From contig JAFXSQ010000065.1 of NCBI GenBank assembly GCA_017525525.1, forward strand, positions 1 to 58,671: DNA of 58,671 bases. The letters run 5' to 3'. Positions within the stretch are counted from its first letter, which is position 1; every line of letters starts with the position of its first letter. Made by a program: the position numbers and the translations under genes. Positions 1 through 7,652 of the stretch are shown in pieces. Below the pieces are notes generated by a model. That model did not search any database, was not told the DNA's origin, and saw nothing but the letters and a program-made list of their open reading frames with translations. The DNA comes from Lachnospiraceae bacterium (GTDB taxonomy: Bacteria; Bacillota; Clostridia; Lachnospirales; Lachnospiraceae).

Positions 1-2
1 AA

Positions 3-122
3 CGAGGGGCTGACCAGCTTGGATGGGAATTAGATAAACTACTTATCATGACATTACAGGCGATGGCAGAGAATGAGGATTTGATCAAATCGGAGATGTC
101 TGCTGAAGATGAAAACAAATGA
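3..122 (+). CDS. C-terminal end of an unidentified protein (partial)
   Basis: An open frame enters from the left edge and stops with TGA at 120-122, giving the last 39 residues of a protein. The tail is helical and acidic, ending ...SAEDENK. It contains no motif I recognise. The next gene starts 48 nt downstream on the same strand with no terminator between, so it is probably the preceding member of the sulfite reductase/transport operon. The function cannot be read from this fragment. Confidence 0.5.
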   Translation, partial: RGADQLGWELDKLLIMTLQAMAENEDLIKSEMSAEDENK

Positions 123-170
123 AAGAGATTACAGTTGAACAGTTACACAAAGCTAATTAGGAGGATTGAT

Positions 171-1046
171 ATGGCAAATGACTATGCAACATTAAAAAAA
201 GGTGGTTTTATGAAGCAGAGGCAGAAGAATCTGTTCTCCCTTCGCCTTGCAGTGATCGGCGGACAGGTCACTACGGAACAGCTGGTTGCGATTACTGAGG
301 TTGCAAATGAATTCGGACAAGGTTATATCCACCTGACCAGTAGGCAGGGAATAGAGATTCCTTATATCAAACTGGAGGACATTGATAAAGTGAAGGAAGC
401 ACTCGCTAAGGGAGGAGCAAAGCCCGGCGTGTGTGGCCCGAGGGTTCGAACGATCACAGCATGCCAGGGTTCTTCTGTGTGTCCGAACGGTTGTATTGAA
501 ACGGAGGAACTGGCGAAAGAACTGAATGATCGTTATTTCGGACAGGAGCTTCCTCACAAATTCAAGTTCGGCGTAACCGGATGTCAGAACAATTGTCTGA
601 AAGCGGAAGAAAACGACCTGGGGATCAAGGGAGGCCTTAAAGTTTCCTGGATACCTGAGAAATGCATATCCTGTAAATTGTGCGTAAAGTTATGCAGAGA
701 AGGAGCGATTACCTTTTCGGATGGAACAGTTTCCATAGACAGAGATAAATGCAATTATTGTGGCAGATGTGCATTTGGCTGTCCGACTGATGCTTACAAA
801 ACAACTCCCGGATATCTTCTCAGCTTTGGAGGATTGTTCGGAAATGCCATCAGTAAGGGCGTGACCATCGTGCCCTTTATCGAAGATAAGGAAACTTTAT
901 TTGCCGTATGCGATGCGGCACTTGAATTCTTCAAGGAAAATGCTAACCCGAGTGAGAGATTTAAGTTCACCATAGATCGGGTTGGAAGGGACAAACTGGA
1001 TGAAGCAATTTGGAAAGCTTATAACAAAACAGATACAGAGAATTAA
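171..1046 (+). CDS. Siroheme/4Fe-4S sulfite (or nitrite) reductase-like protein with two ferredoxin clusters
   Basis: A 291-residue cytoplasmic protein. Residues 1-70 look like the nitrite/sulfite reductase ferredoxin-like half domain (HLTSRQGIEIPYI). The siroheme/4Fe-4S site follows as C98-X5-C104 and C138-X3-C142 (GVTGCQNNC). A dicluster ferredoxin domain comes next, with Cys165/168/171/175 and Cys194/197/200/204. The order matches the small monomeric reductases and AsrC-type subunits of anaerobic sulfite reductase, which reduce sulfite with six electrons. Length is near the family norm. The start is ATG 171 because AGGAGG lies at 159-164; an upstream in-frame codon at 135 has no ribosome site. 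The downstream precorrin-2 dehydrogenase, which makes siroheme, supports the call. Sulfite versus nitrite as substrate cannot be settled from sequence alone. Confidence 0.85.
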   Translation: MANDYATLKKGGFMKQRQKNLFSLRLAVIGGQVTTEQLVAITEVANEFGQGYIHLTSRQGIEIPYIKLEDIDKVKEALAKGGAKPGVCGPRVRTITACQGSSVCPNGCIETEELAKELNDRYFGQELPHKFKFGVTGCQNNCLKAEENDLGIKGGLKVSWIPEKCISCKLCVKLCREGAITFSDGTVSIDRDKCNYCGRCAFGCPTDAYKTTPGYLLSFGGLFGNAISKGVTIVPFIEDKETLFAVCDAALEFFKENANPSERFKFTIDRVGRDKLDEAIWKAYNKTDTEN

Positions 1047-1959
1047 ACTGATTCCGATCCTTCTTTTAATGTGTTTGTTTTTCGGAGGCTGTGGGAGTAA
1101 AACGGCTGCAACCTCCCCTGTTACAGAGAAAACTTCGCAGGCAGTTACGGAAGAAGAGAAAAGAAACGGACAGAAGTATGAACGTGTGATCGCGTTATCA
1201 AAATCGAATGCGGAATTATGGATCCTGGCGGGAGGATCATTGATAGCAACATCGGAGGATGCTCTGAAGATTGAAGGCCTGAATCCGGAGGTTGTGTCAC
1301 TGGGGGATATGGATCATGTGAGTCTGGAGGCTGTTACAGCATTGGAGCCGGATCTCCTTATCCTTTTTTCCACGGACCCGGCCCAGAAAGCCCTGGGAGA
1401 GGCGGCAGAGGGAATCGGTATTCAGGTATACTATACGAATATCGACAACTTTGATGATTATGATGCCGTGATGAAAGACTTTGCTGCATATACTGGATAT
1501 TCCGATCATTACACTAAGTATGTTACAGATATCAAGGATCAAATTAAAGAAATATTGGAGCAGGTGCCGGTTGATGCCGAAAAAAAGACTTATCTTCTTC
1601 TGCATGTGTCTGCTACGAAAAGCAAGGTTGAGAAGAATGATTATTTTGCAAGTGAGATTCTGAATGATCTTGGATTGACGAATATTGCATCAGATAACAG
1701 TGCATTTGATGAATTGTCGCTGGAAGCAATCATTTCCGCTGATCCGGATTATATATTTGTTGTTCCTCGAGGAAATGAGAAAAAAGCATTGGAGAGTTTC
1801 GATCAGTTATTTACTTCACAATCGGCCTGGTCTACTCTTTCTGCGGTGAAAAACGGTCAATATCATCTTCTGTCAAAGGATATTTTTGGATTGAAACCGA
1901 ATGATAAATGGGCGGAGGCGTACAGGCAGGCATATGAGATCCTGTACGGAAAAAAATGA
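1000..1959 (+). CDS. ABC uptake substrate-binding lipoprotein (FecB/BtuF type)
   Basis: A 319-residue lipoprotein. It has a basic N-terminus, a hydrophobic stretch and lipobox F28-G29-G30-C31. After a Thr/Ser/Glu linker there is a two-lobe periplasmic-binding domain of the iron-complex/cobalamin class (ERVIALSKSNAELWILAGG near the start, EPDLLILF and DPDYIFVV in the lobes). The start chosen is ATG 1000, 9 nt after GGAAGGG (984-990). This makes the gene overlap the reductase gene by 47 nt; an in-frame TTG at 982 is less likely. It overlaps the permease gene by ATGA, so the products are translationally coupled. This class carries siderophores, heme, B12 or other chelates. The operon suggests an iron or tetrapyrrole ligand, which is inference. 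Confidence 0.88.
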   Translation: MKQFGKLITKQIQRIKLIPILLLMCLFFGGCGSKTAATSPVTEKTSQAVTEEEKRNGQKYERVIALSKSNAELWILAGGSLIATSEDALKIEGLNPEVVSLGDMDHVSLEAVTALEPDLLILFSTDPAQKALGEAAEGIGIQVYYTNIDNFDDYDAVMKDFAAYTGYSDHYTKYVTDIKDQIKEILEQVPVDAEKKTYLLLHVSATKSKVEKNDYFASEILNDLGLTNIASDNSAFDELSLEAIISADPDYIFVVPRGNEKKALESFDQLFTSQSAWSTLSAVKNGQYHLLSKDIFGLKPNDKWAEAYRQAYEILYGKK

Positions 1960-2936
1960 AAAGATACGGTTTCTCGCTTCTGATCCTGATGGCAGTAGTT
2001 GTGTTCGCTGTATTCTGTGGCAATGGCGCTATCGGGACAGAGGATATATTTAAAACATTTTTAGGTGAGGGAAGCCCGTCACAGGAAGTGATATTGTATC
2101 AGGTGCGGCTTCCCAGAGTCTTCGCTGCTCTTTTTTCCGGGGCAGCTCTTTCTGTATCAGGATATATCCTTCAAAATATCCTGAATAACGCAGTAGCTTC
2201 TCCGGGACTTCTCGGGATCAATAACGGAGCAGGTCTATTTGTGCTTCTTTCCGCACTGATCTTTCCATATCAGGCAGGAGTGAAATGTCTTATGGCATTT
2301 TTGGGCGCATTTCTTGTTACGCTGATCGTGTGCCTTCTGGCAGCTGGAGCCGGGATTTCCAAAACATCGGTTATACTTTCCGGAGTGGCAATTTCTGCAG
2401 TCTGTGTATCGGTCATTGATGTGATCATTTCATTGAACCCCGAAACCGTGGCTGATAAGGTGGCGTTTCAGCTGGGAGGCTTCTCCGGAGTTCCGATCAC
2501 ATCTGTGCGGATAGCGGTACCTGTTATTCTGTTGGGGCTCCTGGTTGCACTGGTTCTTGCTCCCGGAATGGATATTCTGGGGCTTGGTGATGATACCGCC
2601 GGGGGCCTGGGGCTGAATGTACGGCTATATCGGATTGGATTTGTGCTTTGTGCATCATTCCTTGCAGGAGCGGCCGTCAGCATGAGCGGACTGATCGGAT
2701 TCGTCGGACTTATGGTTCCGAATCTAATCCGGATGATCTACAGAGGGAAGAGCCGAGGAGGGATTCTTCTGTGTATTCTGAATGGGGCTGCGTTCCTGCT
2801 TTTTTGCGATACGCTGTCCAGGCTTCTGGTTTTCCCATACGAACTTCCGTGTGGTCTGTTGTTGAGCGTGATCGGTGCTCCTTTTTTGATCTGGCTTTTG
2901 ATAAAGAAAAGAAAGAGGTTAGGCAGTAATGATTGA
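1956..2936 (+). CDS. ABC uptake permease, FecCD family
   Basis: A 326-residue polytopic membrane protein, the usual FecCD length. About nine to ten hydrophobic helices are visible. Family motifs are present: LYQVRLPRVFAALFSGAALS near residue 50 and, towards the C-terminus, GLIGFVGLMVPNLIRMI. In the latter, Asn stands where the family commonly has His (VPH). The start ATG overlaps the stop of the binding-protein gene (ATGA at 1956-1959), and its end overlaps the ATPase start by 8 nt. It would act as a homodimer in the membrane with the neighbouring ATPase. Confidence 0.92.
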   Translation: MKRYGFSLLILMAVVVFAVFCGNGAIGTEDIFKTFLGEGSPSQEVILYQVRLPRVFAALFSGAALSVSGYILQNILNNAVASPGLLGINNGAGLFVLLSALIFPYQAGVKCLMAFLGAFLVTLIVCLLAAGAGISKTSVILSGVAISAVCVSVIDVIISLNPETVADKVAFQLGGFSGVPITSVRIAVPVILLGLLVALVLAPGMDILGLGDDTAGGLGLNVRLYRIGFVLCASFLAGAAVSMSGLIGFVGLMVPNLIRMIYRGKSRGGILLCILNGAAFLLFCDTLSRLLVFPYELPCGLLLSVIGAPFLIWLLIKKRKRLGSND

Positions 2937-3690
2937 GATTAAAGACCTGCAGATTTCGTATGCATACGGAGACCCTTTTTCTGTTTCGGACCTTCGACTG
3001 GAAGAAGGGAAGATCACAACAATCATTGGTAAAAACGGTAGTGGAAAATCAACATTGCTAAGGACAATGGCAGGACAGCTTCCTTATCAGGGAAGTATTC
3101 TGATTCATGGAAAGCAATGCAGAGACTTTCATGCAATGGAAAGAGCGAGAGAGATAGCATTCCTTCCGCAGGTGGTGAGGCAGGTGAACATGGATGTCCG
3201 AACGCTGACAGAACATGGAAGATATCCCTACCATGGAAACCTTCGAAGAATGTCTTCTCGTGATGAAGAAATGATAGAACAGGCGCTTCGAATCACGGAG
3301 ATGGGCGCATATCGAAACCGCCTCCTGCAAGAGCTTTCCGGAGGAGAGCGTCAGCGGGCCTATCTGGCGATGGTGGTTGCTCAGGACACCCCTATGATCC
3401 TGCTTGATGAGCCAACGACATTTATGGATGTTTCCTATCAGGCGTCGTTCTTTCAGATTATTCAGAGGTTAAAGGAAAAAGGACATGGGATCGTTATGTC
3501 CTCTCATAATCTGGAACAGAGTTTTGCTTACAGTGATCAGATATGTCTGATGGATCAGAGGCGGATCATAAGTATTGGCAGCCCGGAGGAACTGGCGAAG
3601 GATCCGAATATGTTTCGTTCGATATTCGGAGTGACCGTGAAAAGGATAAATGATCCGGAGATGTTGTATCCCTATGTGATTGTGAGGTGA
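2929..3690 (+). CDS. ABC uptake ATP-binding protein (FecE/FhuC type)
   Basis: A 253-residue ATPase. Walker A is GKNGSGKST at residues 34-42, the signature is LSGGERQRAYLAMVVAQ, Walker B is MILLDEPTTFMDV, and the H-loop is SSHNLEQ. The length and the C-terminal VTVKRINDPE section fit FecE/FhuC/BtuD ATPases that power uptake. The start overlaps the permease gene by 8 nt. The stop (TGA 3688-3690) abuts the next gene, so all five genes are one transcription unit. Confidence 0.93.
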   Translation: MIEIKDLQISYAYGDPFSVSDLRLEEGKITTIIGKNGSGKSTLLRTMAGQLPYQGSILIHGKQCRDFHAMERAREIAFLPQVVRQVNMDVRTLTEHGRYPYHGNLRRMSSRDEEMIEQALRITEMGAYRNRLLQELSGGERQRAYLAMVVAQDTPMILLDEPTTFMDVSYQASFFQIIQRLKEKGHGIVMSSHNLEQSFAYSDQICLMDQRRIISIGSPEELAKDPNMFRSIFGVTVKRINDPEMLYPYVIVR

Positions 3691-3695
3691 TGAGA

Positions 3696-4268
3696 ATGGC
3701 TTTTTTTCCAATGATGGTAAGTACGGAAAATCAAAATGTAATTGTCATAGGAGGAGGAGAAGAGGGACTGAAAAAAATCAGGATACTCAGATCGTTTGGA
3801 GCATTGATCACTCTTGTGGCTCCGGATGCGCTTCCTGAAGCAATACAGCTATCGAATGTTTTTCATAAAAAGAAGTTTTCCTCTGAAGATCTGGAAGTGC
3901 AGGACTATATGCTTGTTGTGTCGGCTACAAATGACCGGGAAGTGAATTCTTTGGTAAGTTCATTGGCCAAGGCAAAAAGAATACCTGTGAATGTAGTTGA
4001 TGATACTGAATTGTGTACATTCATTTTCCCGGCGATAATAAAAGAAAACGATTTGGTATGTGCTGTATCCAGCGCCGGAAAGAGTCCATATGTAGCCCAA
4101 TATGTGAAGGGGTTGATTCAAGAATGTCTTCCTCCTCAGATTGGTATGATAAATGATCAAATGGGAGAATACAGAGAATCGGTTAAGAACGAAATATCGG
4201 ATGTTGTGAAGAGACGAGAGGCATTGAAGAATAAATTGGATTCACTTATAGAAGATCTAAACCATTGA
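3696..4268 (+). CDS. Precorrin-2 dehydrogenase / sirohydrochlorin ferrochelatase (CysG-N/Met8-like)
   Basis: A 190-residue protein with an N-terminal NAD-binding fold (VIGGGEEGLKKIRILRSFGA), then LVVSATNDREVNSLV and NVVDDTELCTFIFPAI, and a helical C-terminal part starting SSAGKSPYVAQYVKGLI. These are the markers of the family that oxidises precorrin-2 to sirohydrochlorin and inserts iron to give siroheme. The start ATG 3696 follows GAGGTGAT at 3684-3691; in-frame ATG 3690 and GTG 3687 are alternatives. There is no uroporphyrinogen methyltransferase domain, so precorrin-2 must come from elsewhere. Its place after the reductase and transporter links siroheme supply to the enzyme that uses it. 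Confidence 0.85.
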   Translation: MAFFPMMVSTENQNVIVIGGGEEGLKKIRILRSFGALITLVAPDALPEAIQLSNVFHKKKFSSEDLEVQDYMLVVSATNDREVNSLVSSLAKAKRIPVNVVDDTELCTFIFPAIIKENDLVCAVSSAGKSPYVAQYVKGLIQECLPPQIGMINDQMGEYRESVKNEISDVVKRREALKNKLDSLIEDLNH

Positions 4269-4356
4269 CGATATGGTATACAGGTTCGACAAGAACGGAA
4301 TCTGCACCACAAATTAATGCGGCACATTTCCAACAAGTAAATAGGAGGATACGAAC

Positions 4357-4584
4357 ATGACAAAAGAAGAATTCCTGAATCTGGCGAAGGACAATAACTG
4401 GGATGAAGAAAAGGACAAAGAGGTTTTAGACATACTGTTTAAGCTGCATGATGCAAGCGAACAGGGCGAAAAAATAACAAATCATCGTGAAAAACACGGT
4501 ATTAATGGTCTTGATATTGTAGTCTTATCGAAAGACCTCCGACAGGGCAGGGTGCTCTGCAGGAGGTCTTTTTTGAGATGCTAA
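4357..4584 (+). CDS. Small acidic protein of unknown function; frame runs through a terminator
   Basis: A 75-codon frame with a good ribosome site (AGGAGG, 10 nt before ATG 4357). Residues 1-45 are helical and charged (MTKEEFLNLAKDNNWDEEKD...), as in a small soluble protein. From codon 58 onward the frame passes through the stem-loop at 4531-4574, so the last residues (KDLRQGRVLCRRSFLRC) are dictated by the hairpin and differ in character from the rest. The gene has probably lost its natural 3' end, or the transcript ends inside the frame. I do not recognise the family. It may be the last gene of the siroheme operon or a separate unit. Confidence 0.45.
   Translation: MTKEEFLNLAKDNNWDEEKDKEVLDILFKLHDASEQGEKITNHREKHGINGLDIVVLSKDLRQGRVLCRRSFLRC
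4531..4574 (+). terminator. Intrinsic terminator, 10-bp stem with T-run
   Basis: AAAGACCTCC at 4531-4540 pairs perfectly with GGAGGTCTTT at 4562-4571 and is followed by six T (4569-4574). An inner GCAG/CTGC pairing tightens the loop. It closes the + strand operon, yet lies inside the open frame of the small gene at 4357. Confidence 0.85.
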
Positions 4585-4651
4585 ACTTTGATTTTTAGCA
4601 CATCCCTGTTTTTCGTAAATAAATATTTTCCGCGGATTACTATAGCGCTTT

Positions 4652-5449
4652 TTACCAGCGGCTCTTAAGTATATCGTCCTTTAAATATAAGTTTCCCATT
4701 ACATCTTTCTTTATCGGGATTAATTGCTGCTTTTTAACCATATATGAGATATTCTGTCTTGAGCACGACAGGATTTCGCCGGTTTCGGAGGTATCCATGA
4801 TGTTATTCCTTGCAAAAGCCTTAAAATCATTTTTCGTTACATTAAGCTTTTCACCGGCACTATATAATACCTGAGCAGGGATATCGATTGAGTCATTGAA
4901 GGTTAGATAGTAACCTCCGGCCCCTAACCGGATAGATCCAAACAGCTTATCATTAGCAATGATCTTGTCTACTCCGTTAACATCCCTTAATTCGTTCAGA
5001 TCAATCCTTCTTGCTGTATCATTTGCGAAAAAACATATGCAGGTTCTGCCTTCTGTTGCAAATGCACCCGAAAGGTTCTTATTCATTCTGCTTTGAACAT
5101 ATCCGGGCAAGGTATCTGTCCTTTTAACAGACATACCGTCCTGAGATGATCTGCCTTCGGATATCTCCATAAACTTCATTTCATCATATTCTAACAGTTT
5201 ATGGTTCTTTAGAATCATGCCAATGTTTTGCCTTCCGCTCGGTATAACTCTTTCCTTTACCCACAAAAAGCTGATATCCCTCGGAATTGTATATATTCCC
5301 TTCTTTACAAAACCGCTGAAAAGAAGCGGTGCGGTCCACTCATCAATCGAGTCTTTAAGCTCAACTATAAAGCATTTGTCCTTTTCGTAATATAGCAGAC
5401 AACCTATCTCAAGCCTGTTATCATTGTCATAGATTTCATAACTTTTCAT
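4652..5449 (-). CDS. HipA-kinase partner protein with DUF2442-like and C-terminal HTH domains
   Basis: A 265-residue soluble protein. Residues about 40-110 (FLWVKERVIPSGRQNIG, then LLEYDEMKFM...GRSSQD) resemble a segment I associate with proteins encoded beside HipA-like kinases in Firmicutes. Residues about 121-190 follow the DUF2442 pattern: a basic/acidic strand pair (RRIDLNEL), then KLFGSIRLGAGGYYLTFND and a LYSAGEKL end. Residues 220-262 (ETGEILSCSRQNISYMVKK, then GNLYLKDDIL) look like an excisionase/MerR-type helix-turn-helix. It is the second gene of a minus-strand pair and overlaps the kinase gene by 14 nt. It probably binds the two repeats in the promoter and may restrain the kinase; both are inferences. 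I know of no named family with this exact domain order. Confidence 0.7.
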   Translation of the reverse strand: MKSYEIYDNDNRLEIGCLLYYEKDKCFIVELKDSIDEWTAPLLFSGFVKKGIYTIPRDISFLWVKERVIPSGRQNIGMILKNHKLLEYDEMKFMEISEGRSSQDGMSVKRTDTLPGYVQSRMNKNLSGAFATEGRTCICFFANDTARRIDLNELRDVNGVDKIIANDKLFGSIRLGAGGYYLTFNDSIDIPAQVLYSAGEKLNVTKNDFKAFARNNIMDTSETGEILSCSRQNISYMVKKQQLIPIKKDVMGNLYLKDDILKSRW

Positions 5450-6272
5450 ATGTTTTATACCTCGAATAAATCATATCCCATAATTTATCGATATGTTGCT
5501 TGGATAAAACTTTATCCAACCCTTCAAATATTGAAGCCTTATCCTTCTTGTTCAGCTTTCCTTCAAATAGATTTCTTTCTTTTATAAGAGAGAGATTATC
5601 GTAACACGAAAACCCTCCGATAAAGTTCTGACAACGCTTATCTTCGCTTATATCATACTGCTCAACTTCCTGTTCCGTTATACAAGAATACATAAGCGAA
5701 AGACCGTGATCAAAGAGCGGTGCCAACCGTATTGTTTTTAACCGCGGATTTCTTAAAACCTCTATATTGGCGCCGTGTCTGTCTCGGTTGAGTATTATAT
5801 AATCAACTGCAAGCATCACATCAATATATTTCTGCCATCCCATTCTTACACAAAAATCGTAATGCGACTCACCTATCAAATGATTAACTGTATAATAATT
5901 GTCCAACGCGGCCTTGCTCTCTCCGGCTTTCTTAAAATCTTCCGAACAACACAGATATGTCGTGTACTCCCTTCCGTCTATTTCTATTACGGCATTTATC
6001 AGTTGGTAGTGAATATGATCGACTTTCAAGATATTTAATAATCTGTCAACAATTATTTCATTCACACATTCATGCCCCACTACGCCATTGATCTGATCAA
6101 AATCAGACAGTTTGTAATATTTCTTGATTCCATCAAGTGTGGATTCTGACTTTAAAAATGTTCCTGCAGTTCCACTGGAGTTCCTGATATGTGACCACTT
6201 AAGGTATGTCAAATCTTGTTCTTCCTGAATAATATCTGTAGTAAACAATAAATAGTCCTCCTCTTGAAACAT
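5436..6272 (-). CDS. HipA-like (CtkA-type) protein kinase
   Basis: A 278-residue kinase of the HipA/PI-kinase-like fold. A loop SSGTAGTFLKS ends in a candidate ATP-contact lysine, K41. The catalytic loop is LNRDRHGAN (residues 161-169, D164 and N169), and the metal-binding motif is LFDHG (D188). It is shorter than E. coli HipA (about 440 residues) because the N-terminal regulatory part is missing, as in CtkA and HipT. Related kinases phosphorylate themselves and translation factors such as GltX. ATG 6272 has no ribosome site. TTG 6248 lies 8 nt after GAGGAGG (6263-6257 on the minus strand) and may be the true start, giving 270 residues. The downstream partner gene overlaps by 14 nt. The promoter with two repeats is just upstream. 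Confidence 0.75.
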   Translation of the reverse strand: MFQEEDYLLFTTDIIQEEQDLTYLKWSHIRNSSGTAGTFLKSESTLDGIKKYYKLSDFDQINGVVGHECVNEIIVDRLLNILKVDHIHYQLINAVIEIDGREYTTYLCCSEDFKKAGESKAALDNYYTVNHLIGESHYDFCVRMGWQKYIDVMLAVDYIILNRDRHGANIEVLRNPRLKTIRLAPLFDHGLSLMYSCITEQEVEQYDISEDKRCQNFIGGFSCYDNLSLIKERNLFEGKLNKKDKASIFEGLDKVLSKQHIDKLWDMIYSRYKTYEKL

Positions 6273-6288
6273 TTGTCGAGCGTCAAAT
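6271..6288. repeat. Operator-like 18-bp repeat, proximal copy
   Basis: ATTTGTCGAGCGTCAAAT, a partial palindrome (ATTTG...CAAAT), differs at two central positions from the copy at 6312-6329. It overlaps the presumed transcript start and ATG 6272. The centre-to-centre distance to the other copy is 41 bp, close to four helical turns, which would put two bound proteins on one face of the DNA. Confidence 0.65.
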
Positions 6289-6298
6289 AATATAATCC

Positions 6299-6327
6299 AT
6301 TGTAATCGATTATTTGTCAGGCGTCAA
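6299..6327 (-). promoter_or_regulatory. Promoter of the HipA-like module
   Basis: Read on the minus strand: -35 TTGACG (6327-6322), 17-bp spacer, -10 TACAAT (6304-6299). Transcription would begin near 6292, about 20 nt before ATG 6272 or 44 nt before TTG 6248. The -35 box is inside one of the two 18-bp repeats, a common plan for autorepression. Confidence 0.75.
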
Positions 6328-6329
6328 AT
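6312..6329. repeat. Operator-like 18-bp repeat, distal copy over the -35 box
   Basis: ATTTGTCAGGCGTCAAAT, with ATTTG...CAAAT ends as in the copy at 6271-6288. It contains the -35 hexamer of the kinase promoter, so a bound protein would block RNA polymerase. Confidence 0.65.
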
Positions 6330-6441
6330 GTTTTTTCTTCGCCGTATTCCTGTATAGATATTTGGGCTTCTCAAAAAAACAAGGTTTGATTATAATTATT
6401 TCGGGTACTTCGACAGGCGACGAAAGGAAGAATAACGAAAA

Positions 6442-7407
6442 ATGATACTTGTATACTATCTGATCATGATCAATGTGCTGGCTTTTTTGCTGTACGGCGC
6501 AGATAAGAAAAGAGCCGAGCGGGGAAAATGGAGGACTCCGGAGGCTGCACTTATATTTGTGGCGGTCATCGGCGGTTCCGTGGGCGCTTTTCTCGGCATG
6601 CATGTGTTTCATCACAAGACGAAAAAAAAGAAGTTCTATGTAACGATCCCGGTATTGATGGCGCTTCTTTTTTGTGCCGTTTGTTTTTGCTTATATCAGA
6701 ATTATCACATCGTCGTGACCACATATGAGTACGAGGCGGATTTCGATATGAAGATAGTGCAGATCTCGGACCTGCATAATCAGATGTTTGGTTTCGGACA
6801 GAAGAAGCTGCTTGGGAAGATTGACGATATCGCACCGGATATCATCGTTGTGACGGGGGACGTCCTGGATTCGAATCATACATCGTACAGGTTGGCGCTT
6901 GACTTCTTTGAGGGTGCGGTGAAGATCGCACCGGTTTACTATGTTACGGGTAATCACGAAATGTGGTTGAAGCGCGACCATCGGGAAAAATACGAAAGCT
7001 TTCTGGCTGAGGCGGAGAGAGTGGGCGTGGTGCTTCTCGATAAAAAGACGGTCTCACTTGAGCATGTGGTTTTGGCCGGGGCCGGAGATGACTCGCATAC
7101 CGTACCGTATGATTGGGAAGCATCAAAGCTTAAGATACTGCTTTCGCATGACCCGGCGCAGTACGAGGCTTACATAGAGAGCGGTGCGGATATTGTCTTT
7201 ACCGGACATGTACACGGCGGACAGATCATCCTTCCCGGAAAGGGCGGAGTGTTCTCCCCGGATTTCACATTTTTTCCGGAAATATATGAGGGTGAACACC
7301 ACTATGGCAGTATGGTGATGTATGTAAGCAGGGGACTCGGGAACAGCGTGCTGCCGGTGAGGATCAACAATTACCCGGAGATTGTAGTGCTTTCAATCCA
7401 TAAGTAG
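6442..7407 (+). CDS. DUF1294-metallophosphoesterase fusion membrane protein
   Basis: A 321-residue protein. Residues 1-65 carry the whole DUF1294 signature (YGADKKRAERGKWRTPE, GGSVGAFLGM, FHHKTKKKKF) with two membrane helices. A third helix (about 67-88) leads to a calcineurin-like phosphoesterase domain from about residue 103. Metal ligands are visible: QISDLHNQ, TGDVLDS, TGNHEMW, LSHDPAQ and GHVHGGQ. The C-terminal domain is most like YkuE/YaeI-type phosphoesterases, which act on lipid or nucleotide phosphates at the membrane. DUF1294 normally stands alone, so the fusion tethers the enzyme to the membrane. It diverges from the kinase module across about 170 bp. The substrate is unknown. Confidence 0.85.
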   Translation: MILVYYLIMINVLAFLLYGADKKRAERGKWRTPEAALIFVAVIGGSVGAFLGMHVFHHKTKKKKFYVTIPVLMALLFCAVCFCLYQNYHIVVTTYEYEADFDMKIVQISDLHNQMFGFGQKKLLGKIDDIAPDIIVVTGDVLDSNHTSYRLALDFFEGAVKIAPVYYVTGNHEMWLKRDHREKYESFLAEAERVGVVLLDKKTVSLEHVVLAGAGDDSHTVPYDWEASKLKILLSHDPAQYEAYIESGADIVFTGHVHGGQIILPGKGGVFSPDFTFFPEIYEGEHHYGSMVMYVSRGLGNSVLPVRINNYPEIVVLSIHK

Positions 7408-7652
7408 GATATGGGCCGGAAGGATTCAGGGCATGGCAGATTATTCTGGTTTATGGTTTTATTGCCACAACCCTTAGCTTATGCGAAAGGGGGTGATCAC
7501 CGGGTTTGTATCGCTTATTTTCCCGAGTGAACTTTGCGGGAAAGGGTGAGACATTTAAGCTTGCCGATCAGAACAAGATTATTTCCTTGTAATTTGCACG
7601 AGATTGATTTACAATGACAATAGTTGCAGACAGTGGAGGTAATTAACGTCTA
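7408..7652 (+). other. Intergenic region with a possible decayed short frame
   Basis: No complete gene is apparent. An anti-SD-like stretch (AAGGGGGTGATCACC, 7486-7500) precedes a frame reading LYRLFSRVNFAGKG... that stops after about 28 codons. It has no recognised homologue and may be a remnant. GGAGGT near 7635 serves the next gene. Confidence 0.3.
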
